Below, in pieces: positions 53,905 to 62,834 of a DNA stretch of 64,000 nucleotides. The stretch covers positions 311,361-375,360 of the forward strand of contig NZ_LN909043.1 in the NCBI RefSeq assembly GCF_001486585.1, read 5' to 3'. Both the position numbers and the translations under genes were made by a program. The DNA is from Paenibacillus senegalimassiliensis. Its GTDB lineage: Bacteria > Bacillota > Bacilli > Paenibacillales > Paenibacillaceae. The number at the start of each line of letters is the position of its first letter. The first letter of the stretch is position 1. The notes beneath the pieces are model-generated. The model searched no databases. It was not told where the DNA came from and saw only the letters and a list, made by a program, of their open reading frames with translations.

Positions 53905-55551
53905 ATGAGAGTAAAGAGATGGAGTAGTGTCGTTTTAGTTATGATGCTTAGTGCGGCCGTTGCCCTTACGGGTTGCGGGAGCAGTAACAACGGTGCCGCT
54001 GGCACCAACGCGGGGACGAATGGGGGAGAGAACACACCGTCAGCATCCGTTCAAGATACGTTAATCATTGGACGCGGCGGAGATTCTGCTTCACTGGATG
54101 CTGCAATCGTCACCGATGGGGAGTCGCTCAAGATTGCGCACCAAGTGTATGACTCCTTGGTGGAATATAAAGAAGGAACCACGGAGGTTCAAGGATCCCT
54201 TGCCGAAGATTGGGCGGTCTCCGAGGACGGCTTGACGTATACGTTCAACCTGCGCCAAGGCGTGAAGTTCCATGACGGAACTGATTTTAATGCTGATGCT
54301 GTGGTGTTCAACTTCACACGTTGGTCCGATCCAGCCAGTGAATACAAGTTTGAAGGCGATTCGTTTGATTACTATGATTCTATGTTTGGTCCGGATGGCA
54401 AACGCGTCATCAAAGAGGTTAAGGCTTCGGATGCGAGCACCGTAGAAATCACACTCAATCAGCCTCAGGCTCCATTCCTGCAAAACTTGGCTATGACTTC
54501 CTTTGGTATTGCCAGCCCGACGGCAATTCAAGAGAAGAAGGAGAACTTCAAGAATGAGCCGGTAGGAACCGGGCCGTTCGTATTCAAGGAGTGGAAGCGC
54601 AACGATTCCATCACCCTTGAGAAGAATGTGGACTATTGGAAGGAAGGACTTCCTAAGCTGAATAAAGTGATTGTCCGCTCTATTCCTGACAACTCCGCCC
54701 GCTTCAATGCTTTGCAAAGTGGCGAGATTGATTTGATGGAAGACTTAAGCCCGGACGATCTGGCCACGCTGGAGGCTAATTCAGAGTTGCAAAAGATTGA
54801 ACGTCCTTCTAACAACGTAGGTTATGTGGGTTTCAACCTGAAGAAAGAACCGTTTAATGATGTGAAGGTCAGACAAGCGCTGAGCCATGCTGTAAATAAA
54901 CAAGCCATTATTGATGCTTTCTTTGCAGGTCAAGCAGAGCCGGCCAAGAATCCTATGCCTCCGTCTCTGTGGGGTTATAACGACAGCATCACCGATTACG
55001 AATATGATTTGGAGAAAGCCAAGTCGTTGTTAGCTGATGCGGGTTACGCTGATGGCTTGCCAGGTGAGTACACTTTCTATGCCATGCCGGTACCCCGTCC
55101 TTACATGCCCGATGGCAAGAAGGTCGCTGAGGTAATCCAGGCTGATTTTGAAAAGATTGGCGTGAAAGTGAATATTGAATCTCCGGAATGGGCGACTTAT
55201 CTGGATGATGCACAAGCCGGGGAGAAGGACGATTTGTTCATGCTTGGCTGGACTGGTGACAATGGTGACCCGGACAACTTCTTGTATGCGCTGCTGGACA
55301 AGGACGCGTCCAATAACTACAGCTATTATGCCAATGATGAGCTGCATGAGTTGCTCGTTGCGGCACAAACCGAAACTGAGCAATCCAAGCGGGAAGAGCT
55401 TTACAAGCAAGCCCAGGAGATCATTAAGGTGGATGCACCTTGGATTCCACTCGTGCATACAACACCGCTGCTGGCTGCTAAGGCCAACCTGAAAGGGTAT
55501 GTTCCGGCACCAACGGGAACCGAGTATTACAGCAACATCCATTTTGAATAA
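53905..55551 (+). CDS. Peptide/nickel ABC solute-binding lipoprotein (family 5)
   Basis: The 548-residue lipoprotein has signal ending VALTGC, then LIIGRGGDSASLDAA, the family 5 core LAEDWAVSEDGLTYTFNLRQ condensed, and later PVGTGPFVFKEWK, VRQALSHAVNKQAII. ATG 53905 follows AGAAGGGAG. Family 5 proteins bind oligopeptides, dipeptides or nickel chelates. The ligand is probably a peptide; no metal-binding His cluster is evident. Confidence 0.9.
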   Translation: MRVKRWSSVVLVMMLSAAVALTGCGSSNNGAAGTNAGTNGGENTPSASVQDTLIIGRGGDSASLDAAIVTDGESLKIAHQVYDSLVEYKEGTTEVQGSLAEDWAVSEDGLTYTFNLRQGVKFHDGTDFNADAVVFNFTRWSDPASEYKFEGDSFDYYDSMFGPDGKRVIKEVKASDASTVEITLNQPQAPFLQNLAMTSFGIASPTAIQEKKENFKNEPVGTGPFVFKEWKRNDSITLEKNVDYWKEGLPKLNKVIVRSIPDNSARFNALQSGEIDLMEDLSPDDLATLEANSELQKIERPSNNVGYVGFNLKKEPFNDVKVRQALSHAVNKQAIIDAFFAGQAEPAKNPMPPSLWGYNDSITDYEYDLEKAKSLLADAGYADGLPGEYTFYAMPVPRPYMPDGKKVAEVIQADFEKIGVKVNIESPEWATYLDDAQAGEKDDLFMLGWTGDNGDPDNFLYALLDKDASNNYSYYANDELHELLVAAQTETEQSKREELYKQAQEIIKVDAPWIPLVHTTPLLAAKANLKGYVPAPTGTEYYSNIHFE

Positions 55552-55590
55552 CAGGCGGTATCTTTACGCCTCTGGCAGGTGAGCCTCAAC

Positions 55591-56595
55591 TTGAAAGCTT
55601 ATATTTTAAAACGATTATTCATCATGATCCCTGTCTTGATCGGCATGACCATTATCGTATTTTCTATTATTCATGCGATTCCTGGAGACCCGGCCGAGAC
55701 CATTTTGGGCCAGAAGGCCACGGAGCAGTCCAAGGAGGCGCTCCGTGAGCAACTGGGTCTGAATAACCCTTGGTATCAGCAATACTTCACGTATATGGGG
55801 GATTTGCTAAAGGGAGACTTGGGACAATCAATCCGTACGAGGGTTCCGATTGCCCAGGAAATTACGCCTTATTTAGCAGCAACGGCGGAACTGACGATTG
55901 CGGCAATGGCATTTGCTATCTTTTTTGGAGTGAATGCAGGCATCATTAGCGCCTGGAAACAAAACTCCTGGTTTGATTACATTTCTATGTTGATTGCCCT
56001 GATTGGCGTATCCATGCCAATATTCTGGCTGGGGCTGATGGAACAGTGGATTTTCTCGCTGAAGCTCCACTGGCTTCCCTCCATTGGCCGTATGAATCAG
56101 CGAGATCCGGTGGAGGCGGTTACCAATCTGTATCTTATCGACAGTATGATCGCGGGCCGCTGGGATCAGTTATGGACGGTAGTTCGCCATTTAATCTTGC
56201 CTAGTGTAGCACTGGGTACCATTCCTATGGCGGTCATCGCCCGAATGACCCGCTCCAGCATGCTTGAGGTGATGAGTTCTGACTTCGTTCGTACTGCTAG
56301 GGCGAAGGGCTTGTCCCAATTCATCGTCGTCTATAAGCACGCACTTAAAAATGCGTTCATTCCCGTACTCACGGTGATTGGATTGCAAACAGGGGCTCTG
56401 CTCGGTGGCGCAGTGCTAACGGAAACGATATTCGCCTGGCCTGGTGTCGGTAGATATATCTACGAAGCGATTAGCTCTCGAGACTATCCTGTCATTCAAT
56501 CAGGGATTCTGATTATTGCCTTCTTGTTCGTATTTATTAATTTGATTGTGGATTTGCTGTATGCAGCAGTCGATCCGCGCATTCGCTATCGGTAA
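55591..56595 (+). CDS. Oligopeptide ABC permease (DppB/OppB)
   Basis: The 334-residue permease begins MKAYILKRLFIMIPVLIGMTI, has six membrane helices, and carries DFVRTARAKGLSQFIVVYKH (EAA-like loop). TTG 55591 with AGGTGAG six bases before it is preferred to GTG 55579. Partner of the DppC-type subunit. Confidence 0.88.
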   Translation: MKAYILKRLFIMIPVLIGMTIIVFSIIHAIPGDPAETILGQKATEQSKEALREQLGLNNPWYQQYFTYMGDLLKGDLGQSIRTRVPIAQEITPYLAATAELTIAAMAFAIFFGVNAGIISAWKQNSWFDYISMLIALIGVSMPIFWLGLMEQWIFSLKLHWLPSIGRMNQRDPVEAVTNLYLIDSMIAGRWDQLWTVVRHLILPSVALGTIPMAVIARMTRSSMLEVMSSDFVRTARAKGLSQFIVVYKHALKNAFIPVLTVIGLQTGALLGGAVLTETIFAWPGVGRYIYEAISSRDYPVIQSGILIIAFLFVFINLIVDLLYAAVDPRIRYR

Positions 56596-56607
56596 AGGAG
56601 GGAAACC

Positions 56608-57504
56608 ATGGCACAGGCTACGACGAGCACGAATAACGCACCCGTGATTCAGGCTGAGAAGGTTTCCGGACCTTGGCGCGATGCGTGGAGAGCTTTCCGC
56701 AGGAACAAAATTGCAATGGCCGGATTGATCATGATTGTATTCTTTGTCTTGATCGCCTTGCTCGCTCCGGTCATTGCTCCTTATGACTATAAGGCCCAGG
56801 AACTGGCTGATCGGCTGAAACCACCGTCTTCTGAGCACTGGTTCGGTACGGATGATTTGGGCCGGGATTTATTCACCCGAGTGCTATATGGGGCGCGCAT
56901 TTCATTATGGGTAGGTACATTCTCGGTTGTGGGCTCCATTATTTTGGGGACGCTACTTGGCATTTTGGCTGGTTTCTACGGTAAATGGGTAGATATGATC
57001 ATCTCCCGTATGTTTGATATTTTGTTGGCCTTCCCGAGCATTTTGCTGGCGATTGCTATTGTCGCCATTCTAGGTCCCTCCTTGCAAAATGCCTTGCTAG
57101 CCATTGCTATTGTCAACATTCCGACCTATGGGCGGCTAGTGAGGGCCAAGGTGCTTGGCCTGAAGAATGAGGAGTACATTACGGCGGCACGTTCCATCGG
57201 TATGAAGGATAGCGGTATCCTACTCCGTCATATATTACCGAATAGCTTGACGCCAATTATTGTGCAAGGGACGCTGGGAATTGCCACGGCGATCATTGAA
57301 GCGGCTGCTTTGGGATTTCTGGGGCTGGGCGCGCAGCCGCCTGCTCCTGAATGGGGCAAGATGTTGTCCGACTCACGGCAATTTATTGCTACGGCTCCGT
57401 GGACCGTTGTTTTCCCTGGGGTATCAATTATGCTGACGGTGTTGGCTTTCAATCTGATGGGAGATGGCTTGCGCGATGCGTTGGACCCTCGAATGAAGAA
57501 CTAG
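56608..57504 (+). CDS. Oligopeptide ABC permease (DppC/OppC)
   Basis: The 298-residue permease has the N-terminal OppC_N region (WRAFRRNKIAMAGLIMIVFF), HWFGTDDLGRDLFTRVLYGAR and the C-terminal binding-protein-dependent transport loop (EEYITAARSIGMKDSGILLRHI). ATG 56608 follows AAAGGAGGG. It is the last gene of the five-gene importer operon. Confidence 0.9.
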   Translation: MAQATTSTNNAPVIQAEKVSGPWRDAWRAFRRNKIAMAGLIMIVFFVLIALLAPVIAPYDYKAQELADRLKPPSSEHWFGTDDLGRDLFTRVLYGARISLWVGTFSVVGSIILGTLLGILAGFYGKWVDMIISRMFDILLAFPSILLAIAIVAILGPSLQNALLAIAIVNIPTYGRLVRAKVLGLKNEEYITAARSIGMKDSGILLRHILPNSLTPIIVQGTLGIATAIIEAAALGFLGLGAQPPAPEWGKMLSDSRQFIATAPWTVVFPGVSIMLTVLAFNLMGDGLRDALDPRMKN

Positions 57505-57518
57505 CAAAGTTGTTGCAC

Positions 57519-57556
57519 AAGACTGTCTGGGGTGGGTTCCCCCGGCAGTCTTTTTT
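57519..57556 (+). terminator. Terminator of the oligopeptide operon
   Basis: AAGACTG-CTGGGG pairs with CCCC-GGCAGTCTT, followed by TTTTTT. Confidence 0.8.
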
Positions 57557-57604
57557 CGTGTGATTGAAAGGATATGAACTAGTCTGTCAGTGATGTTAGT
57601 TAAT

Positions 57605-57633
57605 ATGACACATGCCAAAATTTCAGTTATAAT
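57605..57633 (+). promoter_or_regulatory. Sigma-A promoter of ldh
   Basis: ATGACA (57605-57610), 17 nt and TATAAT (57628-57633), 48 nt before the start. No clear Rex box is seen. Confidence 0.6.
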
Positions 57634-57680
57634 CAAATACATAATAGAGCCATCGAACAGGATGGATGGGAGGCGGAGGT

Positions 57681-58631
57681 ATGGCTAGAAAAGCAAGAAA
57701 GGTAAGCATCGTTGGTTCTGGTTTGGTAGGGACAGCCTGCGCTTATTCCATGATTAATCAATCAATCAGTGATGAGATTATGATGATTGACCGAACCTAT
57801 GAGCGAGCGGTAGCAAATGCGCTAGACCTTTCGCATTGCATGGATTTTACCTCAACCCGTACCAAGGTTTCGGCGGGGCGAATGGAGGATTGCAGTGACG
57901 TCGATGTGGTTGTGCTTACGGCCGGGGCTAATCCCAAGCCAGGACAAACCAGACTGGACGTATTGGAGGATGCAGAGAAGATCACGCGAGATATCGTACA
58001 GCGTATCGTAGGGGGAGGCTTTCAGGGGGTATTCGTGATTGCAGCCAATCCAGTGGATATTGTGACGCATATCGTACGTGATGTGTCAGGTTTTCCGCGT
58101 AATCGGGTCATCGGAACAGGGACCTCCATTGACTCTGCCCGATTAAAGACGTTGCTGTCCGAGGTATTTGAGATTGACCCGCGTAGTGTGAATGGTTACG
58201 CGATGGGGGAGCATGGTGATTCTCAATTTGTCGCCTGGTCACACGTTACAATTGGCGGAAAGCCATTATTGCATATCCTTGAGCAGCACAAGGAGCGGTT
58301 CGCTCATGTGAATCTGGATGATATCGCTCGCAAGACAAGGGATGCAGGCTGGGAAATCTTTACCCGGAAGGGCAATACTCAATTCGGTATCGGGAATGCC
58401 TTGGCGTATATTGTACGTTCCATCCTCAATGATGATCATAAAATTATTGCCGTATCGGCGGTTCTCGAAGGGGAATATGGTCAGTCTGGTGTATGCATTG
58501 GCGTGCCAGCGATTATTGGAGAGGGTGGTATTGAGGAAGTGCTTGAGCTGCAATTATCTCCGGAGGAGCAGCTACTATTTGAGCGTTCCTGCGGGGTAAT
58601 TCAATCTGCTATGGCGAGTCTGACGCATTGA
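57681..58631 (+). CDS. ldh: L-lactate dehydrogenase
   Basis: The 316-residue protein has the NAD motif VSIVGSGLVGTACAY, AGANPKPGQTRLD with Gln89 (lactate rather than malate) and catalytic Arg91, ANPVD (N123), GTSIDSARL (R154) and GEHGDS (His178). It reduces pyruvate to lactate and recycles NADH in fermentation. ATG 57681 follows GGGAGGCGGAGG. It is monocistronic, with its own promoter. Confidence 0.93.
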   Translation: MARKARKVSIVGSGLVGTACAYSMINQSISDEIMMIDRTYERAVANALDLSHCMDFTSTRTKVSAGRMEDCSDVDVVVLTAGANPKPGQTRLDVLEDAEKITRDIVQRIVGGGFQGVFVIAANPVDIVTHIVRDVSGFPRNRVIGTGTSIDSARLKTLLSEVFEIDPRSVNGYAMGEHGDSQFVAWSHVTIGGKPLLHILEQHKERFAHVNLDDIARKTRDAGWEIFTRKGNTQFGIGNALAYIVRSILNDDHKIIAVSAVLEGEYGQSGVCIGVPAIIGEGGIEEVLELQLSPEEQLLFERSCGVIQSAMASLTH

Positions 58632-58888
58632 AAAATTCAAAAGTGAAAGTTTGGCTCAATCCAAGAATCAGTGCTTGACCAAAGACTTCTATAGAACGGA
58701 GGGGCGTAGGGATTCTGGAGAAACGAAGTGGTCGCCTTTGCGAGTGAATTTCTACCTTATAGGAATTTATTGAATCAGGAAATCCAGGAACAATAGCGAT
58801 CGGAAGAACCCTACGAACCCGTAGGGCCTCATTGCTCACATGTCAAGCACTGATTTCGGTGTTGAGTCGAAAAATTTTACTTTTAATG
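58631..58888. mobile_element. MITE-like element with inverted-repeat ends
   Basis: ATCAGTGCTTGAC (58667-58679) is perfectly inverted at 58842-58854. The flanking 35 bases on each side match less closely (AAAAGT-AAA and GGCTCAA/TTGAGTC regions). Inside is a second region of self-complementary sequence around CCTTATAGGAATTTATTG. There is no coding capacity. The size, ends and internal symmetry fit a miniature inverted-repeat transposable element or a folded interspersed repeat. Confidence 0.65.
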
Positions 58889-58904
58889 AAGGAGGCGATT
58901 GTCA

Positions 58905-59606
58905 GTGAATTGGACGGAGATTTGCAAGAGTAAAGACCATGAAGCCATTCGTCAGGCTCTTGCCGAAGGTGGAGATGTGAACTGGCGTGACCCCAGAGGG
59001 CGTACTCCGTTAATGCTACTAATTACAAATCGGGCACCTGTCCAGTCTGTGGAGCTGTTAGTGGCTGGCGGTGCGGATTTGGAGATAGAAGATAAAATGA
59101 ACGAAACTGCATTAATTAAGGCAGTCAAGTTCAACCAACCCGAGGTCATTGACAGGTTGCTGGAAGCAGGAGGTCACCTGGATTCACCGCACGGTATTTT
59201 AGGAACGGCCTGGCATGCAGCTCGCAAGCGCAGCAACCAACTTGCCGACAAGCTGCTGCAGACAACGGGCGCGCTCAGGTTGACCTTAACTGATAAGGAG
59301 CAAGACGCTATTGACGCTATTATATATGAAGAATCTCTTGATAAGGTCTGCGGTCTGATCGAAGCTCTGGAATCTCCGGTTTTGCTTCAGGCCGTGGTGA
59401 GTCAATACAATTGGGATGATGGTCCACAAGCTATGCTGACGGCTTTTTCTAATCCTAATATTGCAGCGATAACCTTAATAGATATGTACCAGTTGTTGGA
59501 TGGGGATTACTGGGTGGGGATAGCTGCTGAAGAACTGAAATCTCCGGAGGATGTCGCTTGCCGAGAGTTGGCGTTGAAAATCCGCGAGCGGTTAGCGTCT
59601 CAGTAA
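58905..59606 (+). CDS. Ankyrin-repeat protein with a DUF4274-like C-terminus
   Basis: The 233-residue protein has three to four ankyrin repeats (GGDVNWRDPRGRTPLMLLI, GADLEIEDKMNETALIKAV, GGHLDSPHGILGTAWHAA) and a C-terminal domain with SQYNWDDGPQAMLTAFSNP and ITLIDMYQLLDGDYWVG, as in DUF4274. GTG 58905 with AAGGAGG nine bases upstream is preferred to TTG 58899. It is probably cytosolic and may be an immunity or scaffold protein; the role is unknown. Confidence 0.78.
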   Translation: MNWTEICKSKDHEAIRQALAEGGDVNWRDPRGRTPLMLLITNRAPVQSVELLVAGGADLEIEDKMNETALIKAVKFNQPEVIDRLLEAGGHLDSPHGILGTAWHAARKRSNQLADKLLQTTGALRLTLTDKEQDAIDAIIYEESLDKVCGLIEALESPVLLQAVVSQYNWDDGPQAMLTAFSNPNIAAITLIDMYQLLDGDYWVGIAAEELKSPEDVACRELALKIRERLASQ

Positions 59607-59637
59607 AGCAGCAGGCGCTCACTATAGTTTTAGGAAA

Positions 59638-59686
59638 AAGGAGAGGGACCTGTCAGCCCAAGGCTGGGGTCCCTTCTGTTCTCCTT
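59638..59686. terminator. Bidirectional terminator
   Basis: AAGGAGA-GGGACC-CAGCC pairs with GGCTG-GGTCCC-TCTCCTT around a short loop, between convergent genes. Confidence 0.65.
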
Positions 59687-59690
59687 AGCT

Positions 59691-61040
59691 TTACCAGCCG
59701 ACGCGGATGATCAGACCCTTCGGATCACCAACCTCCAGGTAAGAAGCCTGGCCGTTAACGTCATCATAAGCGAAGCCGTAGGCCAAACCATTAATGCTGT
59801 GATCGTGCCAGAACTTGGCATAATAGTTGGCCGGTGCAGCTTGATAGTAGTTGGATACATTATTCCAGTCGCTAGACGTATAGACGTGGCGATTGATGGC
59901 TGCGCAGGTTGCCGCATCCGTCAAGGCTCCGTCGCATAGGAAAATATCCTTGGCGCTGTAAGGGGCGTATCCGGCAAAATAGTTGGCATTTGCGCCACCT
60001 GGAGCGAATGAACCGTATACGGGGGCCACGATGCGATAAGGAGCGAGAAGCGTGCCGAGAGGCTTGAATTCCGCCGGAACCTCGGCCTGGTATTTAGCGA
60101 AGATACCGCTTCGCGTTTCGGATTCGAGCTCGCCTACGGTTTGATCGAAGGAACCGGATTTGTTAATTAGACGATGTTGAATCGGGAAGCCAAATCCATC
60201 AACCCGAGTTGTGTTACCATGATAGCCAGTATTGTCGATGGTGAACTCAACAAAATCAAAAATAACGTCAAGATGGGGGTCTGTTGGATTGTTCAGATCC
60301 GGTCCGGCAAACCCATCATTAAAAGTTTTGATGAACATGGGCGTGCCTACGCTCAGAAACATCCGGCCCGAAGTGATCTTGGGTAAGGTAATCCAGGAAG
60401 TATCACTGACCTTGTGATAGATATTTGCGTAGTTAACACCGTTCTTGGTTAAATGTCCCGGTGCATCATTTAAAGCTGTGGAGATCGGAATCAAATTACC
60501 GTTCTGGTCTAGATAGCTCCACTGTTCATTTACCGGATTGATACCGAGCACGCCCCAATAAATTTGATTGTCATTGTATGCTCCTTGTGTTCCATTCATG
60601 ACTTTTACAGAGACGGCCCCGTCTGGTGGCGTAGGAATTGATGAAGGGTTAACGTCATAGATGGAGTTGGAAGAAGTGGGAGGCGGGGTGGAGCCGGCTG
60701 TGTAGGTAAAGATGTTGGTGTCATATGCCGGTGCACCATTATTATAAGTAAATGAATAGGCCAGCACGCTACCAGAGGCAATTCCCGGGACGGTCTGCTC
60801 ATACCGGGATTGCTGGTTATTGTAAGTCATCCGTAAATTCTGTTGTACCCCATTGTTCACGGAGTAATGGATATCAACCCAACTTGTGTTAACTGTAGAC
60901 TTGAACCATACGGTAGCCGTGCTTCCCGACAAGTCGACGCCCTGTGCATAATCCGCAGCTTTGGCTTTCGTTCCGAAGATTACCGTAGAAACTAGTAGTA
61001 AAGATAAAATCAGCAGGTAAGACATAGTTTTTCGCAACAT
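59691..61040 (-). CDS. Secreted CBM56-GH64 beta-1,3-glucanase
   Basis: The 449-residue protein has a signal peptide (about 1-29, ending TKAKAA), an N-terminal CBM56-like domain (VDLSGSTATVWFKSTVNTSW, then SFTYNNGAPAYDTN), a Pro/Thr/Ser linker (TPPPTSS) and a GH64-type catalytic domain with RVDGFGFPIQ, FAPGGANANYFAGY and FWHDHSINGLAYGFAYDDVN near the end. GH64 enzymes release laminari-oligosaccharides from beta-1,3-glucan of fungal or plant walls. ATG 61040 follows AAAGGAGG. A cre-like TAAAAGCGCTGTCC lies just upstream at 61067-61080. Confidence 0.85.
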   Translation of the reverse strand: MLRKTMSYLLILSLLLVSTVIFGTKAKAADYAQGVDLSGSTATVWFKSTVNTSWVDIHYSVNNGVQQNLRMTYNNQQSRYEQTVPGIASGSVLAYSFTYNNGAPAYDTNIFTYTAGSTPPPTSSNSIYDVNPSSIPTPPDGAVSVKVMNGTQGAYNDNQIYWGVLGINPVNEQWSYLDQNGNLIPISTALNDAPGHLTKNGVNYANIYHKVSDTSWITLPKITSGRMFLSVGTPMFIKTFNDGFAGPDLNNPTDPHLDVIFDFVEFTIDNTGYHGNTTRVDGFGFPIQHRLINKSGSFDQTVGELESETRSGIFAKYQAEVPAEFKPLGTLLAPYRIVAPVYGSFAPGGANANYFAGYAPYSAKDIFLCDGALTDAATCAAINRHVYTSSDWNNVSNYYQAAPANYYAKFWHDHSINGLAYGFAYDDVNGQASYLEVGDPKGLIIRVGW

Positions 61041-61066
61041 CAAAAAATCCTCCTTTATAAATGGAA

Positions 61067-61080
61067 TAAAAGCGCTGTCC
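61067..61080 (-). promoter_or_regulatory. Weak cre-like site near the glucanase start
   Basis: TAAAAGCGCTGTCC matches 11 of 14 cre positions between the glucanase promoter region and its start, where CcpA binding would block transcription. Confidence 0.3.
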
Positions 61081-61317
61081 TAATAGTGGACATACAAATA
61101 TTATCATTATTTTACAAAATATAGTAGTGAAAAATTTCGGAACAGGTTTGGAAATTCGAAATGTAATCCTTGGAGAAAAAAATTGCTTCATCTAATAGTG
61201 GTAATAGACAGATTGGGATTGATTCCTCTTCTATGAACTTGGTTCTTGACGACTACTCTCGAAGTAGGTCGAATGTCTTTTTAGCTATTAGTAATCGGTT
61301 GGACAGAGGGGAAATAC

Positions 61318-61368
61318 CAAAAAGACCAAAGAGCATCTAGGTACGGGGTACCTGAACTCCTTGGTCTT
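61318..61368. terminator. Hairpin downstream of the right tRNA-Arg
   Basis: AAAGACCAAAGAG pairs with CTCCTTGGTCTTT; on the minus strand it is followed by TTTTTGG. It may end a transcript reading from the tRNA through the repeat. Confidence 0.6.
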
Positions 61369-61385
61369 TGCAAAATAATATAGAA

Positions 61386-61505
61386 GAGACTCCGTTTGCC
61401 AGTCTGCTGAGCGCAGACTGATTCACTAGGACGAACCCCTTAAGGGGTTCTCATCCCCATGAGACGCAAAAAGAACCGGTTCAAACTGAACCGATTCTTT
61501 TTATA

Positions 61506-61513
<8 letters not shown>
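61386..61513 (-). repeat. Diverged copy of the tRNA-associated repeat
   Basis: Read on the minus strand after the right tRNA-Arg: CTTCTGGGACGTA, a terminator hairpin with a different stem, GGGATGAGAACCCCT, AAGGGGTTCGTC, then a CAGTCTG..CAGACTG hairpin and ACGGAGTCTC. The order matches the tandem unit at 38276, but the terminator and inner stems have changed while keeping their pairing. Confidence 0.75.
61467..61503. terminator. Terminator of the right tRNA-Arg
   Basis: AAGAATCGGTTC pairs with GAACCGGTTCTT across AGTTT, with T-runs on both sides. Confidence 0.75.
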
Positions 61514-61579
<66 letters not shown>

Positions 61580-61674
61580 ATCTCAATATAGAAAATGCAA
61601 GCAAAAAATATATTATCATATCAGTAGGAAAGAAGCAATATAAAAAGTTTAATGTTCTGGCGGATATTGCTTTT

Positions 61675-61702
61675 TTGCCTTCGTCCAAGACTGTGCTATA
61701 AT
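61675..61702 (+). promoter_or_regulatory. Sigma-A promoter
   Basis: TTGCCT (61675-61680), 16 nt and TATAAT (61697-61702), upstream of the gene at 61740. Confidence 0.6.
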
Positions 61703-61739
61703 CTCAATTAACTGAAATACGGAGATAGGAGGTGCCCTT

Positions 61740-62663
61740 ATCAGCGGTTTACGACCCGAGGAGAAGGATAACGTCGTTTTGTTCCCAAAGACGTTGGATT
61801 ATTACCAAATTGAATTGACTCGCATGTTGGAGACGGAGCGATATGGAGAAGCGGTGGAACTGCTGCAATTCCTGTTGCAATGCCAGGGTGAAGACCCGCG
61901 GCACTATGAGGAATGGCAAGCCCTGCTGGATTGGCTCATCGGCGCGTTTCCTACCTTGAAGAACGGTGCCTCCGGAGCCGTGGCTGACGAAGAGGATGAA
62001 GAGACCGAGGAATCACTGGCTCGCCGGCATGTGGAGGCGAAGCTGGCTGAGGATGCTACATATATGGATAAATTGCTGCAAGCTGCCATGGGCCGGCCCT
62101 TCTCGGAGCAAACTTTGCTTGCTCTTGATCAATTGGCCTATGTGAATCAGGGAGAAGTTGACGAAGCGCTGACCCACTGGTTGAGTGAGACGGAACTTCA
62201 TCCTATGCTGCAATATCGAGTGCTGCAAACACTGCGTCGCCGGGGTTATACAGGAACGGTGTCATTTTTTCGCGGCGGTGAGTGGGTTGAGGTGGAGGCC
62301 GAGGCGGTACCGCTCAAGCCCGAGGACTTTCCTGCAGCAGTACAAGCTGTGCTGGAGCGCGTGGGACAGCAGACGCAAGTACATGATCCCACTTTGTTCT
62401 ATTTTGCTCAGGAATTATGGCTGCAATTAGTGATGGCACTATACGGTACGGCGGATTACCGCTCATTGCTGGGCGATGAGGACGCGGTGCTTGATGTTTG
62501 GGCTGCTGCCCTGCATCAAATGGTCGCTAATAGCTTGCCTGGTGGGAAGACGGAGGAAGAAATCCGTTCGCTCTATGGCATTACTGATGAATTGCGGCTC
62601 CGTTACGAGCAGGTCTGCCGGACGTTTGGTAAGTTTATGTCATCGAGCCAAATCAGGAATTAA
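61740..62663 (+). CDS. Acidic helical protein of unknown function; probable ATC start
   Basis: The 307-residue protein is helical and acidic (residues about 80-95 are nearly all Glu/Asp), with ALLDWLIGAFPTL and LYYFAQELWLQL-type helices, and no named motif. AGGAGGTG at 61727-61734 points to ATC 61740, giving SGLRPEEKDNVVLFPKTLDY. The first standard start, TTG 61779, has no ribosome binding site and would cut 13 well-formed residues. It lies upstream of tig. In other Paenibacillus such a gene may precede trigger factor, but I cannot confirm this. Confidence 0.72.
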   Translation: MSGLRPEEKDNVVLFPKTLDYYQIELTRMLETERYGEAVELLQFLLQCQGEDPRHYEEWQALLDWLIGAFPTLKNGASGAVADEEDEETEESLARRHVEAKLAEDATYMDKLLQAAMGRPFSEQTLLALDQLAYVNQGEVDEALTHWLSETELHPMLQYRVLQTLRRRGYTGTVSFFRGGEWVEVEAEAVPLKPEDFPAAVQAVLERVGQQTQVHDPTLFYFAQELWLQLVMALYGTADYRSLLGDEDAVLDVWAAALHQMVANSLPGGKTEEEIRSLYGITDELRLRYEQVCRTFGKFMSSSQIRN

Positions 62664-62685
62664 TAACCCGCATTTAAGCCTGCTC

Positions 62686-62714
62686 TTGTAAAAAAACTTA
62701 TTGTTGTTTATAAT
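62686..62714 (+). promoter_or_regulatory. Sigma-A promoter of tig
   Basis: TTGTAA (62686-62691), 17 nt and TATAAT (62709-62714), about 120 nt before the trigger factor start. Confidence 0.75.
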
Positions 62715-62834
62715 ATAGTGGTTATTCTGAACGTGCTCATAGAGACAGCTATACTGATTCCTGATAGCTGCTTTATTCGCGATTCGGGCTCAGTATTTTA
62801 AAGTATATGTGAAATTTGGAGGGGAAGGCATAAA

